The translations under genes were made by a program, and so were the position numbers. Below the pieces are notes generated by a model. That model did not search any database and was not told the DNA's origin. It saw only the letters and a program-made list of their open reading frames with translations. Below, piece after piece: positions 40,484 through 50,166 of a stretch of 64,000 nucleotides of DNA (within the stretch, counting starts at the first letter, position 1; each line of letters opens with the position of its first letter). Origin of the DNA: Bacteroidales bacterium UBA1176 (GTDB taxonomy: Bacteria; Bacteroidota; Bacteroidia; Bacteroidales; WCHB1-69); NCBI GenBank assembly GCA_002311645.1, contig DBYW01000003.1, positions 100,814-164,813 of the forward strand, in the 5' to 3' direction.

Positions 40484-43111
40484 TTGTCGGAAAAGATATA
40501 CACATCCTATTCTTCATATTTTCTAAAGCTGATTATCTTATTTATAGTCAGTTGCTTGTGTCTATCATTGCATGCACAGGACCGGAAGACGAGGTCGCGC
40601 CGGCCTGTTGCGGATTCAACGGCATATTACAGAAACGACACCACTCGCGCAATTATTGCCCATTCGGACACCACTTCCCCAAGCCGCCGTTCCGTCAAGG
40701 TCATATCCCCCAACGCCCTACACTCCATCGTGACCTATAGTGCCAAGGACTCCACGGTCAATGACCTGGAGCGTCGCTACACCTATCTTTTCGGGGACGC
40801 GATGGTGAAGTACGAGGACATGGAGCTGTATGCCGACTATATCGAGATCGACTTCAAGAACAACCAGTTATACGCTTCGGGCGTGGCCGACTCCAACGGG
40901 AACATTCGCGGGAATCCCGTCTTTGTGCAAGGCGCCGACCAATATCGGGCGCGCGAAATCAAATACAACTTCTCCACCCACAAGGGCAAGATCACGCACG
41001 TCATCACCACCCAGGACGAGGGATACATCCATGGCGAGCAGGTCAAGAAGATGGGTGACGACGTGGCCTTCATGAAAAAAGGCAAATACACCACTTGCGA
41101 GCTGGAAGACCCCCACTACGAAATTTCCTTCACCAAGGCCAAGCTCATCCAGCATGACAAAATCGTCATCGGGCCGGCTTACCTGAGTTTCACCGGCATC
41201 CCCACACCGTTAGCCATCCCGTTCGGATTCTTCCCCTTGGACAAAGGGCGCAAGTCAGGCTTAGTGATGCCCACCTTCGGAGAATCCAACAGCTTGGGTT
41301 TTTACATCAAGGATTTTGGTTTCTATTTCGCCATCAGCGACAACATTGACCTATTGCTCGGCGGTGACATCTACACCCGCGGCAGCTGGGCCGTCAAGGC
41401 CAAGTCCAACTACGTGTTCCGCTACAAATGCGCGGGCAACGCCGAACTCGGATTCTACCAGACCCGCGTGGGCGACAAGCTCGACTCCACCTACCGCGTC
41501 TCCAACGACTTCAAGATCTATTGGACCCACAAGCAGGACGTCAAGTCCCATCCCAGGACACGATTCAACGCCCACATCGACATTGTCAGCGCCAACTATT
41601 CCAAATACAACCTCACCTCGACCAGCGACTACCTCTCCAACCAGTTCACCTCGTCGGTCAATGTCTCCACCTCCGCCGCCGACATCTTCTATCTCGACGC
41701 CACCCTCTCCTACTCTCAAAATACAGGACAGCACACCATCAACTTCAAGTTGCCAGACATCAGCATGTCCGTCATCCAATTCTACCCTTTCCGCAAGAAG
41801 AACAAAGCCGGCGCCTTGAAGTGGTATGACAACATTTCAATGAAATGGTCGTCACAGCTGACAGGCCAAATCGACACATACGACTCACTTTTCTTCAAGC
41901 CGCAGACGTGGGAGCAGTACAACGTGGGCATGCAGCACACCATACCCCTGACCATACCCATCAAGATCGCCAAACTCATCAACTGGAACACCACGGCCAC
42001 GCTTATCGAGAAATGGTATCTCCAGTCGTACACCCGGAACATGACCATCGACACCTTAGCCGACGTGCCCACTGCCATGGTCAACCGCAACTTTCAGCGC
42101 GGTTTCCACGCCCTGCACGACGTGAGCGTGTCCACTTCGCTCACCACGAAAATATATCTACTGTACGCTTTCAAGAAGGGCGGCCTGCAGGCAATCCGCC
42201 ACGTCGTCACCCCCGTCTTGAACTTCACCTACCGCCCCAACCTCGCAGGCAACACGCAAGGGAAATATTTCAACCCCATCACAGGGGAGATGGTGGAATA
42301 CTCCTATTTCGACAACGCCATCTTCGGCACAACAAACACCAACACACAGGCCCTCGCACAAATCTCTTTCGGCAACAACGTGGAAATCAAGGTGCGTTCG
42401 CGCCGCGACACCGTCAACGGTTACAAGAAAATCCCGCTCATCGACAACCTCAACATCGCCATGAGCTACAATTTCGCCGCCGACTCCCTACGCCTCTCCA
42501 AGCTCACCCTCAACGGGCGAAGCACCATTTTCCGCCAGCTCTACCTGACATACAGCTTCGCCTTCGACCCCTACATAATCGGACCCAACGGTCGCAACGT
42601 CAACAAGTTCGAATGGAAGGAAAACCGACGCCTGCTCCGCTTCTCCTCCACCAACCTCAGCGTCGCCGTCAACCTGCGGCTCGACCAGAACACCTTCAAG
42701 AAGAAGAATCCCGACAAAAAGGAACAGGAGAAAAACAAGGATCGTCTGCCCTGGTCAATCACCTTCAACTACACCTTCTCCTACGGCATCAACGACAACA
42801 TATATTACTATATGTTGCGTGACACCAACCGATACGTCAACAATATGGTCCACACCATCAATGTGATGGGAGAACTGCAAGTCACCAAGAAATGGAAAAT
42901 CGGCTTCACCACAGGTTACGATTTCGTCCAAAAATCCATGTCGTACACCTCCATTGACATCTACCGCGACATGCACTGCTGGGAGATGAGTTTCAACTGG
43001 ATCCCCTTCGGCTACCGAAGAGGATGGGGGTTCACCATCAACGTCAAGGCTGCCGTGCTGAAAGACGTGTTGAAGTACAGCAAGCCGAACGACTATCGCA
43101 ACAACCTGTAA
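40484..43111 (+). CDS. lptD: LPS-assembly outer-membrane protein LptD (Bacteroidetes type)
   Basis: This 875-residue protein has a hydrophobic signal (LIILFIVSCLCLSLHAQ), an N-terminal OstA/LptA-like jelly roll (YLFGDAMVKYEDMELYADYI, YASGVADSNG, GADQYRAREIKYNFSTHKGK) and a long C-terminal beta-barrel rich in alternating aromatics. In the outer membrane LptD inserts LPS into the outer leaflet. No ATG is in the right place; the TTG at 40484 just before the signal peptide is the likely start. LptB is encoded about 8 kb downstream. Confidence 0.9.
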   Translation: MSEKIYTSYSSYFLKLIILFIVSCLCLSLHAQDRKTRSRRPVADSTAYYRNDTTRAIIAHSDTTSPSRRSVKVISPNALHSIVTYSAKDSTVNDLERRYTYLFGDAMVKYEDMELYADYIEIDFKNNQLYASGVADSNGNIRGNPVFVQGADQYRAREIKYNFSTHKGKITHVITTQDEGYIHGEQVKKMGDDVAFMKKGKYTTCELEDPHYEISFTKAKLIQHDKIVIGPAYLSFTGIPTPLAIPFGFFPLDKGRKSGLVMPTFGESNSLGFYIKDFGFYFAISDNIDLLLGGDIYTRGSWAVKAKSNYVFRYKCAGNAELGFYQTRVGDKLDSTYRVSNDFKIYWTHKQDVKSHPRTRFNAHIDIVSANYSKYNLTSTSDYLSNQFTSSVNVSTSAADIFYLDATLSYSQNTGQHTINFKLPDISMSVIQFYPFRKKNKAGALKWYDNISMKWSSQLTGQIDTYDSLFFKPQTWEQYNVGMQHTIPLTIPIKIAKLINWNTTATLIEKWYLQSYTRNMTIDTLADVPTAMVNRNFQRGFHALHDVSVSTSLTTKIYLLYAFKKGGLQAIRHVVTPVLNFTYRPNLAGNTQGKYFNPITGEMVEYSYFDNAIFGTTNTNTQALAQISFGNNVEIKVRSRRDTVNGYKKIPLIDNLNIAMSYNFAADSLRLSKLTLNGRSTIFRQLYLTYSFAFDPYIIGPNGRNVNKFEWKENRRLLRFSSTNLSVAVNLRLDQNTFKKKNPDKKEQEKNKDRLPWSITFNYTFSYGINDNIYYYMLRDTNRYVNNMVHTINVMGELQVTKKWKIGFTTGYDFVQKSMSYTSIDIYRDMHCWEMSFNWIPFGYRRGWGFTINVKAAVLKDVLKYSKPNDYRNNL

Positions 43112-43210
43112 AACAATCAACAACACATTGCCGACAACACATTTGCGACCTTCAGGAGAGGCCTCGCAAAAATATTCTACAGAAGCGACTCAACCTTATC
43201 ATAAAAAGTG

Positions 43211-43218
43211 TATATTTG
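43211..43218 (+). promoter_or_regulatory. -7 element of secDF
   Basis: TATATTTG, 63 bp upstream of the start codon. Confidence 0.5.
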
Positions 43219-43281
43219 CACCCTTGAAAAATTATAGGCCGAAAATAATATAAACAATTAATAATCAAGTAAATAAAAAAG

Positions 43282-46200
43282 ATGAAAAACAAAGGACTTA
43301 TTTTATTTTTCACCATTCTCTTGGCGTTAGTCTGCCTTTATTGCCTCTCTTTCACCTTTGCCACATGGCGGGTGGAGAAGAACGCTGATCGTTTCGCCAA
43401 CGATCCTGCAGCCATCGAGAGCGTGAAAAAGGAAGCGCATGGCGACATCATGCTGGAGAAGCATTTGACCGACTCTCTCATCGAAGCCAGAACGCGCCAG
43501 TACCTGACCAACAAGAACGACTCCACCGTCTTCTTGGGCAGCACGTACAAACAATGCAAGTACAAAGAGTTGAACCTCGGTCTGGACTTGAAGGGCGGTA
43601 TGAACGTCACCCTTGAAATCTCCATGCCCGATGTGGTGCAAAGCCTGGCCAGCAACAAGGAGGACCAGCTTTTCAAGACCGCATTCGAGAACGCCGAGAA
43701 AGAGTTCGCCAAGACCACCAACGGCGACTTCATCGACATTTTCGTCGACAACTTCAACAAGCAGAAGAGCACGTTGAAGATGAACAACGCCAACCTGCGC
43801 ACCTATTTCGGCGAGCGTTCCGGCATCAAGAACGCCTCCGACCAACAGATCATCACCTGGATAAAGAAAGAGTCCTCCGAAATCGTGGAGCGCACCTTCA
43901 AGATCCTGCGCACCCGTATCGACCGTTTTGGTGTGGCTCAGCCCAACCTGCAGATGTTGCAAGGCGGACGCATCTTGGTTGAACTGCCGGGCATCAAGGA
44001 ACCTGAGCGTGTCACCGAGCTGTTGAAGAGCACTGCAAAACTGGAATTCTGGGAAGTCTACCATGACATCGTGGGCGGCAAGCCTATCATACAACGCTTC
44101 ATGGAAGCCGACGCACAGTTGGCAGAAGTACTGAAGAACAAGGAAAATGCCTCCCCCAACGCCCTTGACACGGCCTTGGCCGCTGCCGACAGCGCCGTCA
44201 ACAATGCACTGGCTGCTGCAGACATCGACGAGGAGGAGGAGGAGGAAGACCTCGACGCCGCAGGCGGCGCCATCCTCAGCAAGGCTGTCGCCATCCCCGG
44301 CAGCTACGTGATTGGCTACTTCAAGGAAGCCGACATGCCGGCCATCAACAACATGCTGCCGCAACTGCAGCGTCTGTTGGGCGACAACAGCATCGTCTTC
44401 TACTGGGGTTCTCCTGAAAGAGAATACAACAACGCCTACCCGCTCTATCCCCTCAAGAAGAAAAACGACCGTATCGGACCGCTCTTGAGTTCCGAAACCA
44501 TCGGCGGCGCCCGCGTGGTGCGTACCGCCCGCCAGGACGTTGACCAGAACAACCGCGTGGTTGTCAACATGTCCATGGAAAGCCAGGCCGCCGACGAGTG
44601 GCGCAAGATCACCCGCGAGGCTGCTGAAAACACCCAGAACCCGACCGCCATCGCCATCGTGCTTGACGAGTTCGTGTACTCCGCACCGACCGTGCGCAGC
44701 GAGATCCCCAACGGCAACTCCGAGATCTCCGGCAACTTCACCATTGAAGAGGCCAAGGACCTTGCCACCGTGCTGAACTCCGGTAACCTCGAGGCCCGCG
44801 TCAACATCGTCCAATCCGAAGTCGTCGGTCCGACCCTCGGTAAAGAGTCCATCCGTTCCGGTTTGCTCTCCTTCCTCGCCGCCTTCATCCTCGTGGTGCT
44901 GTACATGTTCTTCTATTACAACCGTGCCGGTTTGGTCGCCGACCTCGCCCTGTTCACGAACGTCTTCTTCATCATCGGCGTGCTCGCCTCCATGGGCGCT
45001 GTCCTGACACTGCCTGGTATCGCCGGTATCGTCCTCACCTTGGGTATGGCAGTCGACGCCAACGTGATCATCTACGAGCGCGTCCGCGAAGAGGTTCGCG
45101 CCGGCAAGGGCATCCGCGTCGCCATTGACGAAGGTTTCAAACACTCCTACTCCGCTATCATCGACGGTAACGTGACCACCTTGATCACCGCCATCGTCCT
45201 CTACATCTTCGGTTCCGGTCCGATCCAAGGCTTCGCCACCACGTTGATCATCGGTATCCTCTCCTCCCTCTTCACCGCCATCCTCGTATCCCGTCTCATC
45301 ATCGAGGCCAGACTCAAGAAGGGCAAGGATTTCTCCGTGGGCAACAAACTGACGATGAACGCCTTCACCAACCTGAGCATCGACTTCCTCAGCAAGAGAA
45401 AAATATTCTACACCCTTTCTCTCTCCCTGATCGTCATTTCCATCATCTCCTTCTGCACACTGAAACTGCAACCCGGCATCGACTTCACCGGAGGCCGCTG
45501 CTATGTGGTGCGTTTCGACAAGGATGTTACAACAAAAGATGTACGTGAAGCCGTATCCAAAGAATTTGGCGGCAACCCTGAAGTCAAGACTTTCGGTAGC
45601 AACAACCAAATCCGTATCATCACCAACTTCCGCATCGACAGCAACGATCCGAAGGACGACCAGCTCTGCGAGAAGAAGCTCTACAATTGCTTGAAAGGCT
45701 TCTATGAGAAACAAGACCTCACCGAATATGACTTCACCCACCTCACCAACGATGTCCGTGGCGTGCAGTCTTCCCAGAAGATCCAGCCCACAGTGGCCCG
45801 CGAGCTGTTGAGAAACGCCGCTCTCGCCGTGTTGGCCTCCCTTGTGTTGATCTTCATCTACATCGCCATCCGTTTCCGCAACTGGCAGTTCGGTTTGGCC
45901 GGTGTCGCTGCCTTGTTCCACGACTCCTTCCTGACCATCGGTATGTTCTCCCTCTTCTACAAGATCATGCCGTTCTCCATGGAAATCGACCAGAACTTCA
46001 TCGCTGCCATCTTGACGGTGATTGGTTACTCCATCAACAACGTCGTGGTCATCATGGACCGTGTCCGTGAGAACTTGGCCCTCTATCCGAAACGCAGCAA
46101 CTACGACAACTTCAACACCGCCATCAACAGCACTATGGGTCGTAGCATCAACACCGCCCTCACCACGTTGGTCACCCTGTTGGTGATCTTCCTGTTCGGC

Positions 46201-46353
46201 GGTGAAGTGATTCGCGGCTTCGTGTTCGCCATGTTCATCGGCATCTTGTTCGGTACCTACTCCGGTATCCTCGTGGCCAACCCGCTGGCATACGACCTCC
46301 TCCGTCTCAAAGGCGGCGAAGTCAAACGTGCCAAAGCCGAAATCTCGAAATAA
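43282..46353 (+). CDS. secDF: Protein translocase subunit SecDF (fused)
   Basis: This 1023-residue polytopic protein is a SecD-SecF fusion, as usual in Bacteroidetes. The SecD half has LNLGLDLKGGMNVTLEI, the P1 periplasmic domain with an acidic insert (DEEEEEEDLDAA), and transmembrane blocks with VLTLGMAVDANVIIYERVRE. The SecF half starts after ~690 with LQPGIDFTGGRCYVVRF and has ILTVIGYSINNVVVIMDRVR. It uses the proton gradient to pull preproteins out of SecYEG. A terminator follows 20 bp after the stop. Confidence 0.97.
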   Translation: MKNKGLILFFTILLALVCLYCLSFTFATWRVEKNADRFANDPAAIESVKKEAHGDIMLEKHLTDSLIEARTRQYLTNKNDSTVFLGSTYKQCKYKELNLGLDLKGGMNVTLEISMPDVVQSLASNKEDQLFKTAFENAEKEFAKTTNGDFIDIFVDNFNKQKSTLKMNNANLRTYFGERSGIKNASDQQIITWIKKESSEIVERTFKILRTRIDRFGVAQPNLQMLQGGRILVELPGIKEPERVTELLKSTAKLEFWEVYHDIVGGKPIIQRFMEADAQLAEVLKNKENASPNALDTALAAADSAVNNALAAADIDEEEEEEDLDAAGGAILSKAVAIPGSYVIGYFKEADMPAINNMLPQLQRLLGDNSIVFYWGSPEREYNNAYPLYPLKKKNDRIGPLLSSETIGGARVVRTARQDVDQNNRVVVNMSMESQAADEWRKITREAAENTQNPTAIAIVLDEFVYSAPTVRSEIPNGNSEISGNFTIEEAKDLATVLNSGNLEARVNIVQSEVVGPTLGKESIRSGLLSFLAAFILVVLYMFFYYNRAGLVADLALFTNVFFIIGVLASMGAVLTLPGIAGIVLTLGMAVDANVIIYERVREEVRAGKGIRVAIDEGFKHSYSAIIDGNVTTLITAIVLYIFGSGPIQGFATTLIIGILSSLFTAILVSRLIIEARLKKGKDFSVGNKLTMNAFTNLSIDFLSKRKIFYTLSLSLIVISIISFCTLKLQPGIDFTGGRCYVVRFDKDVTTKDVREAVSKEFGGNPEVKTFGSNNQIRIITNFRIDSNDPKDDQLCEKKLYNCLKGFYEKQDLTEYDFTHLTNDVRGVQSSQKIQPTVARELLRNAALAVLASLVLIFIYIAIRFRNWQFGLAGVAALFHDSFLTIGMFSLFYKIMPFSMEIDQNFIAAILTVIGYSINNVVVIMDRVRENLALYPKRSNYDNFNTAINSTMGRSINTALTTLVTLLVIFLFGGEVIRGFVFAMFIGILFGTYSGILVANPLAYDLLRLKGGEVKRAKAEISK

Positions 46354-46373
46354 GATTTTCATCCATCATAAAA

Positions 46374-46411
46374 AAAACGGGACGACGTACATCGTCCCGT
46401 TTTTTTTTGTA
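46374..46411 (+). terminator. Terminator after secDF
   Basis: Stem AAAACGGGACGA / TCGTCCCGTTTT with a 6-base loop and a T-run of ten. Confidence 0.85.
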
Positions 46412-46452
46412 TTTTAGCACCCGCAATTTTTATAAGGTAAATTATCATCAAT

Positions 46453-48972
46453 ATGAAGATACAAAAACTTGCCACAGTTCTCGCAACTGTTTTTATGTTA
46501 ACCACTTGCACATTGAATGCGCAAGTTTTGCGTGATGCTGACAACCTTTTCCGCGATTGTCAGTACGAGAACGCTTTGGAACAATATAAGAAAGGTATCA
46601 AGAAACTATCCTCCAACAGGGTCGAGATACAGCGCGCCACATTCCAAATTGCGGAGTGCTACCGCATCATGGGTGACCTCAAAAAGGCCGAGCAACAATA
46701 TCTCCGGTTGGAAAAGAAAAACTACCAGAAGGACAACCCCATGATTCTTTTCCATCTCGGCAGCATCTACAACTTGCGCGGCGAGTACGACATGGCACTC
46801 AAATATTACCAGAACTACAAGAAGCGCGTGCCCGACGACCCTCGCGCCGATGTGCGCATCGAAGGCTGCAACAACGCCAAGATGTGGAACGAGAACCCCA
46901 CCCGCTACGAAGTCGAGAACCTGAAGAAGTTCAACACCCGCGAAGACGAATGGGCTCCGAGATGGGGCAATGACGAGAAGCGCAACTCCATTATCTTCAC
47001 CTCCAACCGCGAAGGTTCCACGGGCAAAGGCACCGACCAATGGACCGGCGTATCCTTCTCCGATATCTATATCTCCAACAAGCCCAAGAGCAAGAACACC
47101 GACTGGCCCGGCGAATGGTCTCCCGTCACCACCCTCGACGAAGGCGGCATCCTCAACTCCGGTGTCAACGAGGGCGAGGCCTGCTCCAACCGCAAAGGCT
47201 CTGTCTACTATTTCTCCAAATGTCCCCAAGACAAGAAAAAAGTGCAAGGCTGCTATATCTACAAGTCCATGAAAAAAGGCAAGTCCTGGGGCGAACCCGA
47301 ACTGGTGTACCTTGGAGACTCCGCCTACAACTATGTACACCCCTACATTTCCGGCGACGAGCTGACCATCTACTTCGCCTCCAACATGCCCGGCGGCCAC
47401 GGCGGCTATGACATCTACATGGCCACCCGCACCAAGAAATCCGGCAAGTTCGGCAACATCACCAACCTCGGCACCAACGTCAACACCAAAGGCCAAGAAG
47501 TGTTCCCCATCCTCCGGAACGAGAACGAGCTCTATTTTTCCTCTGACGGCTGGCCAGGCCTCGGCGGCCTCGACATCTTCGTCTCCCGCATCAAGGACGG
47601 CCAATACCAGCCCGCCGAGAACCTTATGGTGCCCATCAACTCCTCCTACGACGAGATCGGCATCATCTTTGACGAGAACGAAGCCATCGACCCGAAATCC
47701 AAATCCCCCTATCTTGCCAAAGGATTCTTCTCCTCCAACCGCCCGGGCGGCCGCGGAGGCGACGATATCTACTACTTCCTCCTCCGTCCCCTCGTCTATA
47801 CCCTTTCCGGCTATATCCGCGACAAGAACAACGGCCAATACATGGACGGCGTGGATGTCGAAATCGTAGGCTCCGACGGCACCTCCTACAAGACCACCAC
47901 CGACGTCAAGGGCTACTACCACTTCGACAAGACCAAAATCCTTGGCGCCACCACCTACGACATCAAAGTCGCCAAGAAAGGCTACTGGGAGAACGGCAAC
48001 ACGGCCAAGGCTACGACCGTCGGCCTCGAAGAGAACACCGACCTCAAACAGGATTTTGCCTTGGAACCCATCCCAAAGGAGCCTATCCTTTTGCCTGAAA
48101 TCCTGTATGACCTGGCAAAATGGGACCTCAAGCCCCAATACAAAGACTCCCTGATGTATTTGTACAACATCATGGTCAAGAACCCGACCATCGTCATCGA
48201 GCTGCGTTCCCACACCGACTCGCGTGACACCGAAGAGAAGAACGACATCCTTTCCCAGAACCGCGCCCAATCTTGTGTGGACTTCCTGGTGAACGAAAAG
48301 GGCATCGCAGCCGACCGTATCGTGGCCAAGGGCTACGGCGAGCGCGTGCCGCGCAAACTTGAAAAAGACATGTATTCCGTCTACAACGGCAAGAAATACT
48401 TCTTCCCGAAAGGCACCTATCTGACAGAAAGCTACTGCGAGTCGCTGCCCACCAAACCCGAGCGTGAGGCCGCCCACCAGCTCAACCGTCGTACCGAGTT
48501 CATCATCCTGCGTGACGACTATGTCCCGAGCAACGACAACATCGACAGCATACGTCGCGGCGGCGGCATCGCCCTCGTGCAACAACGCACCGTACCCGTC
48601 ACCATCGACGGCGACAAAGTCAAGGGCACCTGCTTCGCCAACAGCAAATCACTCGGATTCCAAATCGCCAACGGCACCGAAGAAGTCCAGATGAACTACG
48701 CCGATGCCACCCGCTTCTTGAAAGAATCCTTCATCACCCTGAACGACTTTGAGGAAAAATCCGGTGCCATCAAACAAGAAGACGGCAGCATCATCGAGGG
48801 CGCTGTTCTCTATCTCGAAGAACTACGTATCGGCGACGACTACTCCGAAAACGTCAAGGTCACCGTGAAGAAGAATCTGCCCGCCGCTATTGTCATTGGT
48901 GAAAACTTCATCGAAAACGAATGGGGTGCCTTCACCATAGACAAGTCCTCCAATCAATTGAAGTACAAATAA
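46453..48972 (+). CDS. PorE-like OmpA-family protein (TPR, beta-propeller, CarboxypepD-like, OmpA)
   Basis: This 839-residue exported protein has the order of domains seen in PorE, the T9SS component that anchors to peptidoglycan: TPR repeats (~25-150), a PD40/WD40-like propeller (~150-440; repeated FTSNREGS, YFASNMPGGHGGYDIY, FSSDGWPGLGGLDIF, FSSNRPGGRGGDDIYY), a carboxypeptidase-regulatory-like domain (~449-540) and an OmpA domain (~545-690; ELRSHTDSRDTEEKN, LNRRTEFI). About 150 extra residues follow the OmpA domain, which PorE does not normally have. Signal is MKIQKLATVLATVFMLTTC. Confidence 0.82.
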   Translation: MKIQKLATVLATVFMLTTCTLNAQVLRDADNLFRDCQYENALEQYKKGIKKLSSNRVEIQRATFQIAECYRIMGDLKKAEQQYLRLEKKNYQKDNPMILFHLGSIYNLRGEYDMALKYYQNYKKRVPDDPRADVRIEGCNNAKMWNENPTRYEVENLKKFNTREDEWAPRWGNDEKRNSIIFTSNREGSTGKGTDQWTGVSFSDIYISNKPKSKNTDWPGEWSPVTTLDEGGILNSGVNEGEACSNRKGSVYYFSKCPQDKKKVQGCYIYKSMKKGKSWGEPELVYLGDSAYNYVHPYISGDELTIYFASNMPGGHGGYDIYMATRTKKSGKFGNITNLGTNVNTKGQEVFPILRNENELYFSSDGWPGLGGLDIFVSRIKDGQYQPAENLMVPINSSYDEIGIIFDENEAIDPKSKSPYLAKGFFSSNRPGGRGGDDIYYFLLRPLVYTLSGYIRDKNNGQYMDGVDVEIVGSDGTSYKTTTDVKGYYHFDKTKILGATTYDIKVAKKGYWENGNTAKATTVGLEENTDLKQDFALEPIPKEPILLPEILYDLAKWDLKPQYKDSLMYLYNIMVKNPTIVIELRSHTDSRDTEEKNDILSQNRAQSCVDFLVNEKGIAADRIVAKGYGERVPRKLEKDMYSVYNGKKYFFPKGTYLTESYCESLPTKPEREAAHQLNRRTEFIILRDDYVPSNDNIDSIRRGGGIALVQQRTVPVTIDGDKVKGTCFANSKSLGFQIANGTEEVQMNYADATRFLKESFITLNDFEEKSGAIKQEDGSIIEGAVLYLEELRIGDDYSENVKVTVKKNLPAAIVIGENFIENEWGAFTIDKSSNQLKYK

Positions 48973-49029
48973 TCATAATTCAAAATAGATTCAAAGGGCA
49001 ATCTAAGGGTTGCTCTTTTTTTTGCAACA

Positions 49030-50163
49030 ATGACGCTCTTAAGAAGAACCATCCTCTGCTGTGCCATCGTGGCTGCACTTACCGCCCCGTCCTTGGCACA
49101 AGATACTATCCATGGTAACAAACGCGACTTCAACCTTATCGACAAGCTCATTCTTGAGGCGCGTGCAGACCTGACCTTCAGTCAACCCATCACCGTCAGC
49201 GATCTTGGCGACATACAATATGGGGAGAATTCCTACGGTTTCGTAGGACGCTATTTCAACCTGCACATGGGCGGCCGTCTCACCAAAGATCTCTCCTACT
49301 ATTTCCGCCAACGCATTGTGGCCAACCCCGGCAGCAACTCCTTCTTCGACAACACAGACTTCCTCTACCTCAACTACCGGTTCCACAAGAACTGGTCGCT
49401 GCGCGTGGGCAAGGAGGCTTTAGCTGTCGGCGGCTTTGAATACGATGCCCCGCCCATTGACGTGCTATACTGGTCCTATTACTGGGACAACTTCTATTGC
49501 TTCCAGCTCGCCGCAAGCGTGTCGTTTCACTCCAATGACGAAAAGAACACTATTACACTGCAAGTCGGCAACTCGCCCTACATCCATTATGGCTCCGCCT
49601 TCAAAAACTCCCTGTTCAGCTACAACCTCCTCTGGTCCGGGAACTTCGGACATTTCAAGACCCTCTATTCCATCAACATGTTCGAGCGCAAGAAAGGCAC
49701 TTTCATGAATTACGTCGCCTTGGGCAACAAACTCGACTACCAACATTTCAGCATCTACCTCGATTTGATACACCATGCCACCTCCACGCGTCAACTGATG
49801 CGCAATTTCGCCATCATCAGCCGCGCGGACGTCAAATTCAACCCTCTCGCAAACCTGTTCGTCAAGGCCGGTTACGAGCAGAACCTTGACCAGGATGAAA
49901 TCGCGCACTTCAACGCCACGGGCGAAACCTGGGATTGCCTCGCTCTGCCCGGCCAGCAATATATATATTATGGCATAGGCTTTGAATGGCGCCCCAAGAA
50001 GGCACCCGATGTGCGACTGCACGGCTTTGTTACCGATGTGGCCGTCATCAACGACTACGCACCCGCGCTCCAAGCCCCCGATGTGGAAAGCGAGCACAAT
50101 ATCTACGCAAATATCGGTTTGACATGGAAAATAGATATTGCCAACTATTTTAGAAACAGATAA
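49030..50163 (+). CDS. Outer-membrane porin of the phosphate-selective O/P type
   Basis: This 377-residue protein has a signal peptide (LRRTILCCAIVAALTAPSLA) and a 16-strand-like beta-barrel pattern with alternating aromatic residues: YGFVGRYFNLHMGGRLTKDL, YLNYRFHKNWSLRVGKEALA and YIYYGIGFEWRPKK near the end. It resembles the OprP/OprO porin family used for anion uptake; specificity cannot be predicted. It follows the PorE-like gene by 57 bp and precedes the Gate-domain gene by 3 bp, so the latter two are probably one operon. Confidence 0.78.
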   Translation: MTLLRRTILCCAIVAALTAPSLAQDTIHGNKRDFNLIDKLILEARADLTFSQPITVSDLGDIQYGENSYGFVGRYFNLHMGGRLTKDLSYYFRQRIVANPGSNSFFDNTDFLYLNYRFHKNWSLRVGKEALAVGGFEYDAPPIDVLYWSYYWDNFYCFQLAASVSFHSNDEKNTITLQVGNSPYIHYGSAFKNSLFSYNLLWSGNFGHFKTLYSINMFERKKGTFMNYVALGNKLDYQHFSIYLDLIHHATSTRQLMRNFAIISRADVKFNPLANLFVKAGYEQNLDQDEIAHFNATGETWDCLALPGQQYIYYGIGFEWRPKKAPDVRLHGFVTDVAVINDYAPALQAPDVESEHNIYANIGLTWKIDIANYFRNR

Positions 50164-50166
50164 GAC

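Noticed and set aside
43327..46362. Open frame of about 1000 codons on the minus strand opposite secDF
   Set aside because: It is the mirror of a well-supported secDF gene with strong third-position bias. Its product is rich in Val, Glu, Asp, Gly and His, as antisense frames in such genes are, and shows no domain.
46606..48585. Open frame of about 660 codons on the minus strand opposite the PorE-like gene
   Set aside because: Antisense shadow of the PorE-like gene; low-complexity Val/Gly/Asp product, no start context, no domain.
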